From Mytilus galloprovincialis (lineage: Eukaryota > Mollusca > Bivalvia > Mytilida > Mytilidae): a stretch of DNA of 64,000 bases. Position numbers and translations under genes: made by a program. The notes under the pieces are model-generated. The model was not told the DNA's origin. It saw nothing but the letters and a program-made list of their open reading frames with translations, and did not search any database. How positions within the stretch are numbered: the first letter of the stretch is position 1; each line of letters opens with the position of its first letter. Positions 35,926 through 46,680 of this stretch are shown here, piece by piece. The DNA lies in the NCBI RefSeq assembly GCF_965363235.1, contig NC_134847.1, positions 47,123,305 through 47,187,304 on the forward strand, given 5' to 3'.

Positions 35926-38900
35926 GAAATGTTCCATTGTCATTTGTGCCTGCAAGACAAGCTACAGTGTTAAACTGGCTTTTAGATAAACATAGAAAAT
36001 CACAGTTGTCACAACAACCTGAGAAAGAAGATGACATTGAACAAGAAACTATTATGGTTCCTAGAGATTACAAGTACTAAGGATTTATTTAGCTAATTTT
36101 CTTTTGTGAAGAGCTTTGTTTCTCTATCATCATGATCATGTCTATTTTTCCATAGCAAATTAATTTAAGATGTATCTCTTACTGAAAGTATCATGGTGTT
36201 TTGATAGTATGCTTTGGCAATTCAATTTCATACATGTATACCCATACTGCATGTTAAACCGTGAGACATATGCATGCTAACTTTACAGTATCTTCTTTTT
36301 AAAACTTATTTGAATGTTTATTTAATTGAAAAAAGGATATAACCATTCAATATTAATTTACTTATGATAAATGTTTTTACTTGTAATATTATTTAAATAT
36401 ATACAAATGATATATATTCATGTGTCTAAATATAGAACATCTGGATTATAGTTAAAGGCTATTCTCAAGAGGGTGCAAGATGGTTCTGAAATAGAGATAC
36501 TGTATAAACAATGAATAAATAAAAGATACTTTAAAAAGTGGAAAAGAACACCAAAATTACATCATCTTCATGAACTACAATTCATGCAAAAAATATATCT
36601 AAAACACTTAAGTATGTTAAAAGAATTGTTTAAATCAGTTAGCCTTAATATTGTGATAGTGGTTTTAATGTTGAACAATCTAGATTATAGCTATTTTACG
36701 AAATTTTCATTTGATCTTACTGACAGATAATTTCCTTTCTCAGCACAGTAGAGTAATATGAAAAACTATTGACAGAAACACGTGCCCCTTGTCAATAAAA
36801 TTAACAACGTCGTCATATGCAAAATAGGGATAAACAGATTATCTTGGTCATCTTAACTCAATTGCTTTTCTCACTTTTGCCTGATGAATCAAGCTAGAAA
36901 ATCAATCTCTTTGAGATGATCAACGATAAAGTCTAAATATTGGTACCTCGTTCTATACAGTGAAATTGCTTGTCTAGCCTAGATGATAGTACATGTATCT
37001 GACGAGGTACAAATAATAATGAATAATGATTTCTTTTTGTAGATATCTGTATCCAGAATTTTTACCACCAACAAATTATCGTCACAGAGATAGAATAAGA
37101 GAGAAATTAGAGAGACAAGACATGTTTAGTAGAAGGACAATGATAGAAGTTCCAGAATTTTATGTTGGTTTGTAGATTTTAGTATTTCAACCGAAAATTT
37201 AATATGGTTTTTGATCTATTACTGTAAGTATTCTGATGAGCTTTGTCATTTGTCACTGTCCAAGGTCAGATGATTTTGTGCTGAGTTATGGTCTTTGAAC
37301 ATAGAAAATTCACTTAAGGAAGTTCACTTGTCATGTTTGGGATTTTTGTCAGATTTTCGGAATCCTCTGGTTTTATCCATTTGTATGCCATAAAGAAAAT
37401 TATCCATTGACCCCCATTTTTTTTAATAAATTTTTACATGTATAATGATAAGCTAACTGTAAAAGTCTTATAAAATTTTAATTATTTTTTAATAGTTTTT
37501 GAGAACTTAAACTTGTCAATGATAATGCTATGAAAAGTCAAGAGAGAATATTTTCCTGCCAAAAGTTCAATGGCTAATATCTTGAAAACAAGCACATCGA
37601 CCTCTTTATTCGTTCCCTATCAATATAAACTAGTGTTTTAAAAAGTTCATTATTTTGAAACTGAGAAGTGAACTGCCTTAAATAATCAGTTTTCAACATT
37701 TTTTTTTGTCATGCTTGAAGATATTGCCTTAATATTTTTACAAAGTTTACACCATGCATGACAAGTTATGGATCTAGTTGAAATTTCGTTCCATTACATC
37801 AAATTTTTAACCCGTAGGGGACTATGTATTGCCATGCAATACTCACAGAATGCTTGTTAAATTTATTTTTTAGGTAGTATTCTAGCAGTTAATGTAGCAG
37901 ATACATATGCACCAAGCAAAAACACAAGATTTGTAGGCATTTGTATTAGTAGAGAAAATGATGGATTACGAACAAACTTCATCCTGAGAAACCATATTGA
38001 TGGAAATGGTAAGAAAAAAACTTCTGTCAATGTTTCATCTGCAGTTGACCTTTTAATCAAGATAACTCATGAAAAAGGCAACATTAAGTTGTCAAAATTA
38101 TGGTTTTAATATTTTCAAATCATATATTTCTTTATATACATGTGAAAATAATGAAATCACAATGGGATTCATAAATTTTATAAGAGGAGGGGGGCACTGA
38201 CTGCCTTTAGAGGGGGCCTGTTCCAGTCAATCTTCAGTGATCCCTATATAACCAACCAATATTTTCCCATAAAAAGGATCTGCCTTTGAACTAATTTCAT
38301 TAAACATGAAATTGAAAATATGATGTTTTCAACCATTATCTAACATAACCATAGCTACCTAAATTTTACATTTTGGTTGGCATTAATGTTGATCTTTTTC
38401 AAGAAGTTGCAATTCATGTTGGAACCAAATGGTTGTTCATCCATGATTATTTCACTTTTTTGTTTATTAAATACTCTGAAACCTCTTTACAAGAACCCCT
38501 TTTATGACTGAAGAATTTGTTTAGTTGATACAGGTATCTGGTTTATACAGGTACACGATATGTTGATGTTGCTATAAATTCATTGGAGCAACTTTGGTTG
38601 ATGGTTCAGACCTTAAATTTGATTTTTGAAACCATATGCATGGGAGATAACTCTGTTTATTGAAAAACAATTTTGTGCCACCTCCTTCTCTAGTTTTCTA
38701 TGCACTAATACTTTTATTCCATTAAACCTCTTCTTTGTAATAAAGATAGACACATACTTTTAATTCAGAAAATATTGCGTGCATTTTTTATTGCGATTTT
38801 GTCATTTTAGACTGAGATGCAATCTTAATTTTAAAAAAAATAATCTTGTTTAACTCATATAAAAATTTCAAAATGTGAGTTTAAAATAATGCAATTATAA

Positions 38901-41900
38901 TTCTTTCACATTTTTTTGCAATAATGAAAACATAGCAATAATTTCTGAATTTACATAAATAACACAGCTATCATTCAGTTTATTGAGAAAAATTATGATT
39001 TGGATTAAAATATAATTCTTTTCTATTCAGGTATAGAAATAAAATATGACATGTACAGTCCATTACTACAGAGTATAGAAGTATTGAAACTTGAGAAAAG
39101 ATTAGATGATGAGTTATTTTACCTAAGAGATTGTCCCCCAGAATACAGTACCATACAATTTGATATGGAGCCTATTCATCTGCCTACAGGAAGTGCTGTT
39201 CCACTAAATACTATAAAGGTTAGTTGTTTTAGGTACTTGTAACATGTTAAGAATGTACTTAGGTCAGGTTTTGGAATTTGTGTCAGATGTTTGGATTCCT
39301 TGGTGTTTTTCCTTAAGATAAAATATTTTGCCCCATAACACTCATGTATTTATCTTTTCATATTAGGGACCTCAGTGGCCAAGTGGTCTAAGTAGTTACT
39401 ACTGTAATCACTAGCAGGTCAACACTGAGGTTGTGAGTTGGAACCCCGCTCGAGCGGGTGCACTCGACTCCAATCTTAATTGACTAGGATTGTCAGTTTT
39501 CCTATTGAAGGTCGTTGGTTTTCTACGGACACTCCTCCACCAATAAAAACTGGCCGCCACGAAATAGCCTAAATGCGGTGCTTAAAAGTGGCGTTAAAAC
39601 ACCAAAAATCAATCATATCTTTTCATATTAGACTTAATACCCCATACATAGTCATTTAGCAAAATTTAAGCAGATTCTAGATTTTCTTTCGTTTGATTTG
39701 AGACCCAAATAATACCGTGGAAATATAAGGTAAAAGTCCAAGTCTGCCTTTTCCTGCCATATTTTAAAAATCAAATATCTCGTAAAGGAGCTCCATGACC
39801 TAATAATATTTTTATCTTTATTTTTATCCTTAAATAATGCTCTTCCTGCTTACAGTATAAGTTAAAATTTATGATGAACATAGTTGTTTGAGATATTCTT
39901 TTGTCATCCTGTTGTACACTTTAAGGAGGTTCGAGGGTACAAAAAATCAGCAAAAATTGAAACATTTGTTTTTTCCTTCCAAATTTAATTTATTACACTA
40001 TTATTTTTTACTGTATGATATGGTACAAAAATCCACCAAAATAATCAATTCATTTTAGCCCCAGATGACTTTTAAAATGTTTATATCATTGAAAAAGCTT
40101 CAAATTATCTCCCTTTGGTGAAAAAATGCCATTTTTAGCTCACCTGGCCTAAAAGGCCATGTGAGCTTTTCTCATCACTTGGCGTCCGTCGTCGTCGTCT
40201 GTCGTCGTTAACAATTTTTCAAACATCTTCTCCTCTGAAACTATTGAATGGATTTGAATGAAACTTAAAATGATTGTTCCTTAGATTATCCTGCACAAAG
40301 TGTGTGCTTCGATTTTTGATCCGTCAAAAAACATGGCCACCGTTACTTAAAATAGAACATAGGGGTCAAATGCAGTTTTTGGCTTATATCTCAAAAACGG
40401 AAGCATTAAGAGCAAATCTGATGTGGGGTAAAACTGTTCATTAGGTCAAGATCTATCAGCCCAGAAATTTTCAGATGAATCAAACAAACCATTGTTGGGT
40501 TGCTGCCACTTAATTGGTAATTTTAAGGAAATTTTGCAGTTTTTGGTCATTATCTTGAATATTATTATAGATGAAGATAAACTGTAAACAGCAAAAATGA
40601 TCAGCAAAGTAAGATCTACAAATAGGTTAATATGACCAAAATTGTCAATTGACCCCTTAAGGGGTAAATGTCCTTTAATGACAATTTTTCACAATTTGTT
40701 CATCATATTTGCTAACTTTAAAATATCTTCTCCTCTGAAACTACTGAATGGATTTGGATGAAACTTAGCATGATAGTTTCTTAGATTATCCTGCACAAAG
40801 TGTGTGCTTCGATTTTTGATCCGTCAAAAAACATGGCCGCCCTTACTTTAAATAGAACATAGGGGTCAAATGCAGTTTTTGGCTTATATCTCAAAAACGA
40901 AAGCATTTAGAGCAAATCTGACAGGTGTAAAAATGTTCATTAGGTCAAGATCTATCAGCCCTGAAATTTTCAGATGAATCAAACAACCCATTGTTGGGTT
41001 GCTGCCACTTAATTGGTAATTTTAAGGAAATTTTGCAGTTTTTGGTCATTATCTTGAATATTATTATAGATAAAGATAAACTGTAAACAGCAAAAATGAT
41101 CAGCAAAGTAAGATCTACAAATAAGTTAATATGACCAAAATTGTCAATTGACCCCTTAAGGGGTTATTGTCCTTTAATGACAATTTTTCACAATTTGTTC
41201 ATCATATTTGCTAACTTTAAAAAATCTTCTCCTCTAAAACTACTCAACCAAATTCAACCAAACTTCATTTGAATGATCAGTAGGGTGTATAAAATAAAGT
41301 TTGTGTTTTATTTTCTATTTCGTCAAAAAACATGGCCGAAGGCATTGTTTACCAGGTGAGCGATTCAGGCTCTTGAGAGCCTCTTGTTTTGCATAAAAAT
41401 TGAAATAACTTTTTTAATACATTGGTGAGGTATATTTTCTTATTATTTTTTTTCAAAAGAACTGTTCTTAAACTAAACTATTGTAAAATTAAAGCGATTT
41501 CTGTAATTTAGTTCTTTTTTTATTTCGATTTTACCTTTTTTTCTCCTATTTGTTCAACAGAAAAAAAAGGACCTTAACAAAGATGCATGCTTCATTCAAA
41601 GGCAGATTGTGAGCTTAAATGAACGGTGACCCCATATTTTTTCTATTTTTTCCATTAAGTATAGGATAAAGTTTATTTATAGAAAAAAATAGTAAAATCC
41701 TATATTTAAAAAAAAATGATTTAGACCCGCGAGCCCCTTAATTACAGTATGTAAAAAAAACCCCATAAAATCTTAATCTGCAGCTTTCAGCAATAAATCA
41801 CAAACTGTTCTATTAAAGTGAGACATTTTTAATTGTACCAATATTCTATGAGGGATCTTCTGTCAAGTCATTGATGTATGAAGGGCTGCAAAGGAATAAA

Positions 41901-42984
41901 GTATTCATACATACAAAATATATACATATATAAACTACTGGGGCTTCATTATATTTGTTGGATACCAATTTTTTGTGGGTATAGGTGAACCACAAAATTA
42001 AATGTCAACGAATGTAGACTTAGGCCAAACCACGAAATCAATTATCCATGAACATGTAAGTTTTCCTTAATCCACAAAAATTGGTTCCAACGAAAATAAA
42101 TGAATCCACATTATATACATTGTCTTGAATAAACAAAAAATATTCTGAGAGATTTGAGGCTTCTAAGCATTTGTCCTGATTTCTGCCAAGTACAAATGAA
42201 CTGTCTATCGAAGGCAAGGTGCAGGTTTCAAGTTATGTTACAATGTTCAAAACTAAATAGACATGCCTCTATGGTCACATTGTAGCATGCCTGCCTCAAG
42301 GTTCAAAGTTCATTCTCAGAACAGGTCCCGAATATGCAATTTATTTGCTACTGGATGTGAAAGTAATCATTTATCATGATTATCATCAAAACTAAATACT
42401 TATGAAGAAACTAATGAATATTGGACACAAAGTATGTAACATGAAAAACAAATTAAATATTGTTTAGATGCTTACAATACTTTACATAATGTCGATTCAT
42501 TTATTTTCATAGGTATCAAATTTCGTGGATTGAAAAAAACTTGTAATTTATTATTTTATTTCATGGTTTTGCCCATCACTGCCTACAAAGCCTACAGAAA
42601 ATTTGTAAGTTGTTGAACGTTTGAATTCGTGGTTCAATTGTACCCACAAAACCCACAAAAATTGGTATCCAATGAATAATAAGGAATCCACTGTATACCA
42701 TTTAACACTGGTTTAATGAAGCTTCTTTTTTGCAGGTGCCCCTTGGTCCAAGACCATGGGATAAAAAATGGGATATCAAAAATTTTAAAGGACTTCAACC
42801 ATCAAACAGAGTATTGGGTAAGAGAGCAGCCACACGACTAGAAAGGAGTGCCAAACCTTGGGAGAAACATGACTTGATGAAACAATATCGTGAAAATATA
42901 AACGATGATGATGTACAGACAGCCTTAAAAGAAGTAGTTCTTAAAACAAAGAAAAAAAGTACAAAATCACAAAGAAGACAATAA
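35926..42984 (+). CDS. MRPL19: Mitochondrial ribosomal protein bL19m (MRPL19), first exon not found
   Basis: MRPL19 is a protein of the large subunit of the mitochondrial ribosome, encoded in the nucleus. Five exons with good AG/GT borders and consistent phases are present: 35926-36073, 37043-37167, 37874-38008, 39031-39218, 42736-42984 (stop TAA). The order of landmarks matches the family: YKYLYPEFLPP, REKLERQDMFSRR, VPEFYVGSILAV, FVGICISR, FILRNHIDG, LKLEKRLDDELFYLRDCPPE, YSTIQFDMEP, VPLGPRPWDKKW. The tail is rich in lysine. About 282 residues are covered; the human protein has 292. The first kept exon begins two bases into a codon, so at least one 5' exon with the mitochondrial targeting peptide lies upstream. 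The last intron (3.5 kb) is packed with repeats. Identification is very secure. Confidence 0.95.
38757..38957. mobile_element. Worn MITE copy, TACTGTAAATTC family
   Basis: It shares TTCAGAAAATATTGCGTGCA, TTGCGATTTTGTCATTTTAG and the right end AATAATTTCTGAATTTACAT with the copy at 5664-5873. It lies in the MRPL19 intron between exons at 38008 and 39031. Confidence 0.75.
39245..39745 (+). repeat. Dispersed repeat split by a SINE
   Basis: Two halves (39245-39365 and 39617-39745) correspond to the unbroken copy at 4805-5045. The split is the SINE insertion with its target duplication. It lies in the last MRPL19 intron. Confidence 0.75.
39366..39616 (+). mobile_element. tRNA-derived SINE with 14 bp target duplication
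   Basis: The 251 bp element starts GGGACCTCAGTGGCCAAGTG, with an A-box-like GTGGCCAAGTGGTCTAAG and a B-box-like GAGTTGGAACCCC. The body includes ACTGGCCGCCACGAAATAGC and the tail is AAAAATCAATCAT. ATCTTTTCATATTA occurs exactly on both sides (39352-39365 and 39617-39630). The head resembles a Leu/Ser-type tRNA. The intact duplication suggests a recent insertion. Confidence 0.9.
39925..41737. mobile_element. TTAA-flanked MITE, split by a nested element
   Basis: TTAA at 39921-39924 and 41738-41741 flanks ends GGAGGTTCGAGGGTACAAA and (reverse complement) GGGGCTCGCGGGTCTAAAT, which match at about 14 of 19 positions. The interior right of the nested element contains an AATGAACGGTGACCCC phrase related to one in the TTAA element at 48116-48672. 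About 1.25 kb of the length is the nested Helitron-like element at 40137-41388. Ends are worn, so this is less certain than the other three. Confidence 0.6.
40137..41388 (+). mobile_element. Helitron-like GCTCACC-family element, whole
   Basis: It begins AGCTCACCTGGCCTAAAAGG, followed by CCATGTGAGC, which folds back on the start. It then holds two tandem copies of a unit of about 515 bp (from TCTTCTCCTCTGAAACTA at 40226 and 40727), plus the start of a third at 41222. A subterminal CCAGGTGAGC (41351-41360) mirrors the 5' end, and the element closes with the hairpin GGCTCTTGAGAGCC followed by TCTTGTTTT. Relatives: 28110-28860 and 45951-46245. No coding capacity. Confidence 0.75.
41938..42115. 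mobile_element. Palindromic MITE, GTTGGATACCAATTTTTTGT family
   Basis: Left end GGCTTCATTATATTTGTTGG and following TACCAATTTTTTGTGGG pair with the right end CCACAAAAATTGGTTCCAAC then GAAAATAAATGAATCCAC. It is one of two copies in the last MRPL19 intron. Confidence 0.75.
42490..42705. mobile_element. Palindromic MITE, second copy in the same intron
   Basis: Left end GATTCATTTATTTTCATAGG and following TATCAAATTTCGTGG pair with the right end CCCACAAAAATTGGTATCCA then ATGAATAATAAGGAATCCAC. It ends about 30 bp before the acceptor of the last MRPL19 exon. Confidence 0.75.
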
Positions 42985-43189
42985 ACCATTAAAACTAATA
43001 TTATATTTTCATATTGTTCTTTTGATGTCTGTTTTTTTTTTTTAAATTAACTGTCTTAAAGGCAGAGTGTGAGCTGTTGCCATCACACTTTTATGGCTTA
43101 TTTTGAAACAGATTACCAAAGTATTAAAACATCTGAGATTAACCTTAAATGTTTTGAATATGTGAATTTAAGTTAAAATTTAACAGATT

Positions 43190-44195
43190 CAAAAAGGGAG
43201 ACATAGGACCTAAGGTATGCTGTTTCCCGCGGCGGTGGCATCAACAATGTAATTAGTTTGTGATAAGGTCTAGTTTATGGTGAACACAAGTGGAAGGTCT
43301 ATGATATTTGTCATGCAGCTGTATTAATAGCATTAGCACATCTCATTACCATGGATATTATTTGGCCCCACCCCCTCAGTTATGGTCTAATAACTTTGAA
43401 ACTTGTGCTTAGTTTACATGTATTAGTTTGTGATTAGGTCAGCTTATGGGGAACCACTAGTGAGTGATGGTCAATTATATTTGGTATGCAGTTGTATAAG
43501 CATTGGCATATCTCATTTCCATGGAGATTATTGGTATCAGCCCCTTTAATCAATCAGGCCGTTAGTTTTCTTGTTTTAATTGTTTTTTTTTTTTATATCT
43601 GTTGACTTTGAAAATTTTCTTAATATACATGAATTAGTTTGTGATAAGATCAGTTCAAGGGGAACCATTAGTGGTAGGCCCATGTTAATTGCTGTTCAGT
43701 TTTATAAGCATTTGCACATCTCATTTCCATGTAAAATATTTGGCCCGCCCTCTCAGTCATTGTCTACTGACTTTGAAACATTTGCTTAGTTTATATGTAT
43801 TAGTTTGTGATTAGCTGAACTGCTAATGTTAATTAAATGATATTTGGTATGGAATTTATTGGGATTAACAAGTCTTATTTCCATGAAGATTATAAAGACC
43901 CACCCCCTCATCATGGTTCATTGACTTTGAAACTTTCACATAGTTTACAAGTTAATGTTAATGTTTGTGTTTAGGTTTGTTCAAAGGGAACTTATCATGA
44001 TAAGTCAATGGTATTTGGTATGTAGTTGTATTAACATTGGAAAATCTATTTCCATGGAGATGATTCAACCTTGTACCTTCAGTCATGGCTCATCGACTTT
44101 GAATATTTGCATAACTAACATGTTTTAAGTATTGCTATTTTAATTTCATTATTTGCATTATATCAAAATTACAAAAAGGGGAGACATATCTCTGA
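43190..44195 (+). mobile_element. Pearl-like element, GTTTGTGATAAGGTC tandem core
   Basis: After a 5' part with GGGAGACATAGG and GGCATCAACAATGTAATTAG come five units of 160-190 bp starting near 43253, 43423, 43633, 43800 and 43961. Each has TTAGTTTGTGAT(A/T)AGGTC, ATTTGGTATGCAGTTGTAT, CATCTCATTTCCATGG and TTTGAAAC. The 3' part GGGGAGACATATCTCT mirrors the 5' GGAGACATAGG. Located just past the MRPL19 stop. Confidence 0.7.
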
Positions 44196-44479
44196 TAAAA
44201 GTATATTTTACTTATCAACGAAAACCTGAAAGTTTCAATGTTTGACTTTTAATAAGATTATTCATAATAATTATATACCATAATATTTAAAAACAAGAAG
44301 ATGTTGTATGATTGCCAATGAATCATTGATTGATTAAATGTAATTCTGTAAAGTACACAAGCACGCCATTTTAGCATTTTGCTTGTTAATGTTATAGTCT
44401 AGATAAATCTGAGTATAGCTTTAGCTGTTTTAGTTGAAAAATTCCTATTATGATCAACATTTACACAAAAATACCATTT

Positions 44480-45620
44480 ACACTTGCTTAGATGTGTTTT
44501 TAATCAAACAGTTTTGCAGTGACATCTTTGATTTATATGGGTGGATATAGAAATCATAAATTGATAATTGCTCCACATAGGAATAGTGATCCAGCGGCAG
44601 CGGCGTTAGCTAACTTCTTAAAAGCTTTATATTTTAGAAAGTGGAAGACCTGTATGCTTCATACTTTGTATATGGATGCCTCATGTTACAAAGTTTCTGT
44701 CAGTCACATGTCCAATGTCCTTGACCTCATTTTCATGGTTCAGTGATTACTTGAAAAAAAAGTTCTGATTTTTTGTAATGTTAAATTCTCTCTTATAAGT
44801 AATAGGATAACTATATTTGGTATGTGCGTACCTTGTAAGGTCCTCATGCCCATCAGACAGTTTTCACTTGACCTCGACCTCATTTCATGGATCAGTGAAC
44901 AAGGTTAAGTTTTGGTGGTCAAGTCCATATCTCAGATACTATAAGCAATAGGTCTAGTATATTCGGTGTATGGAAGCACTGTGAGGTGTACATGTCCAAC
45001 TGGCAGGTGTCATCTGACCTTGACCTCATTTTCATGGTTCAGTGGTTATAGTTAAGTTTTTGTGTTTTGGTCTGTTTTTCTTATACTATATGCAATAGGT
45101 CAACTATATTTGGTGTATGGAATGATTGTAAGGTGTAAATGTCTAGCTGGCATGGTTCATCTGACCTTGACCTCATTTTCATTGTTCAGTGGTCAAAGTT
45201 AAGTTTTTGAGTTTGAGTCTTTCTTTCTAATACTAAATGAAATAGGTCAACTATATTTGGTGCATGTAAATATTTTATGATCTATATGTCAGTCACACAG
45301 GTTTTATTTGACCTTGACCTCATTTTCACAGTTCCTCATTGCTCAGTGTTAAGTTTTTGTGTTTTGGTCTGTTTTTCTTAAACTATAAGCAATAGGTCAA
45401 CTAAATTTGTTGTATGGAAGAATTTTTAGCTGTACATGCCTGCCTGGCATGGTTCATCTGACCTTGATATCGTTTTTATGGTTCAAAGATCAATGCTTAG
45501 TTTTCTTGGTTATGTTAAGTTTATATGACAGTTGTAATAAAGCTTTATATCAAGGACTATCAACATAATATCAATGATTAGTAAAGAAGGCGAGACATTT
45601 GAGTGTGTGCACTCTTGTTT
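44480..45620 (+). mobile_element. Pearl-like element, GACCTTGACCTCATTTTCAT tandem core
   Basis: Six units of 146-152 bp start near 44718, 44866, 45012, 45158, 45308 and 45460. Each carries TTGACCTCATTTTCATGGTT, AAGCAATAGGTCAACTA and (T)TTGGTGTATGGAA. The unit size and core resemble the about 160 bp bivalve satellite-like repeat linked to pearl elements. The 3' end is GCGAGACATTT, then the hairpin GAGTGTGTGCACTC, then TTGTTT. Relatives: 49165-49712 and 57138-58920. No coding capacity. Confidence 0.75.
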
Positions 45621-45697
45621 ACCTTATTTTTCATAATTATAAGGACACACTGTGATACATTTTTGTATTCACACCTGTCTATTGTAGGGTTAGCTAG

Positions 45698-45900
45698 CTA
45701 TAAAACCAGGTTTAATCCACCATTTTCTACATAGAAAAATGCCTGTACCAAGTCAGGAATATGGCAGTTGTCCATTCGTTTTATGTGTTTGAGCTTTTGA
45801 TTTTAAAATTTGATTAGAGACTTCCCGTTTTAAATTTTCCTCGGAGTTTAGTATTTTTGTGATCTCACTTTTTTTTTGTGGTTGACCACTAGATCAGTTT
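45698..45900 (-). repeat. Dispersed mussel repeat, reverse copy
   Basis: The reverse complement carries the family phrases AAATGGTGGATTAAACCTGG and GGAAAATTTAAAACGGGAAG and the AGCTAGCTAACCC end, like 24718-24965. Confidence 0.7.
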
Positions 45901-45950
45901 AGTTTCTATCTCAGTAATGTATATCTAACATTTATAATATCCTTTTTTAT

Positions 45951-46245
45951 TAGCTCACCCAGAGACATATAATACTATGTACTATGTATTATATGTCTCT
46001 GGCTCACCTCTTGGCTCTGTTCGCTATCTTCCGTTAACTTTTACAAAAATATTCTCCTCTGAAATTTAACCAAACTTGGCCACAATCCTCATAGGTGAAT
46101 AGTTTTTAAAATGTGTCCGATGACCTTGCCAACCAACCAAGATGGTCACCATGGCTAAGAATAGTACATAGGGGTAAAATTTAGATTTTGGCTTATTCCT
46201 CTGAAACCAAAGCATTTAGAGCAAATCTGACATGGGATTGTTGCA
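45951..46245 (+). mobile_element. Helitron-like GCTCACC-family element, 5' part
   Basis: The GCTCACC start is interrupted by the 42 bp hairpin at 45960-46001. The body then continues TCTTGGCTCTGTTCGC, ATTCTCCTCTGAAATTTAAC, AAGATGGTCACCATGGC and GAGCAAATCTGACATGGG, matching the 40137 element. It breaks off at about 46245, where a GTCTCGC-type element begins. Confidence 0.7.
45960..46001. mobile_element. 42 bp micro-palindrome insertion with 7 bp duplication
   Basis: CAGAGACATATAATAC and its reverse complement GTATTATATGTCTCTG enclose a 10 nt loop, a perfect 16 bp stem. GCTCACC is repeated exactly on both sides (45953-45959 and 46002-46008). Because GCTCACC is the expected 5' end of the host repeat family, the pre-insertion sequence can be read directly. 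Confidence 0.85.
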
Positions 46246-46322
46246 CTTTTGTCTCGCTTGACGCAGTCAAAAATCAAGACATAGGTTACTGTATCCGGCG
46301 TCGGCGGCAACGTCAACAATGT

Positions 46323-46655
46323 ATTGGCTAGAGGTATAGGGGGAGGGTTGAAATCTCACAAACATGTTTAACCCTGCCGCGTTTTTGCGCCTGTCCCAAG
46401 TCAGGAGCCTCTGGCCTTTGTTTGTCTTGTATTATTTTAATTTTAGTTTCTTGTGTACAATTTGGAAATTAGTATGGCGTTCATTGTCACTGAACTAGTA
46501 TATATTTGTGTAGGGGCCAGCTGAAGGACGCCTCCGGGTGCGGGAATTTCTCGCTACATTGAAGACCTGTTAGTGACCTTCTGTTGTTGTTTTTTTTTCT
46601 ATGGTCGGGTTGTTGTCTCTTTGGCACATTCCCCATTTCCATTCTCAATTTTATA
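46323..46655 (-). repeat. Dispersed GGAAATGGGGAATGTG family, reverse copy
   Basis: It is the reverse complement of the first 330 bp of 47652-48770: both contain GGGACAGGCGCAAA, AGGGGCCAGCTGAAGGACGC (or complement) and CCCGACCATAG. It is inserted in the pearl-like element at CAATGTATT/GTTTGTG. Confidence 0.85.
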
Positions 46656-46680
46656 AGTTTGTGAAAAGGTCTAGTTTATG

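Noticed and set aside
32386-36073. Direct splice from the 32079 ORF (donor at 32386) to MRPL19 exon 2 as the missing first exon
   Set aside because: The phase is wrong: joining gives a stop within exon 2, and the ORF does not look like a targeting peptide.
39366-39450. tRNA-Leu/Ser-like gene
   Set aside because: It is the head of a SINE with a 14 bp target duplication and a SINE-type tail.
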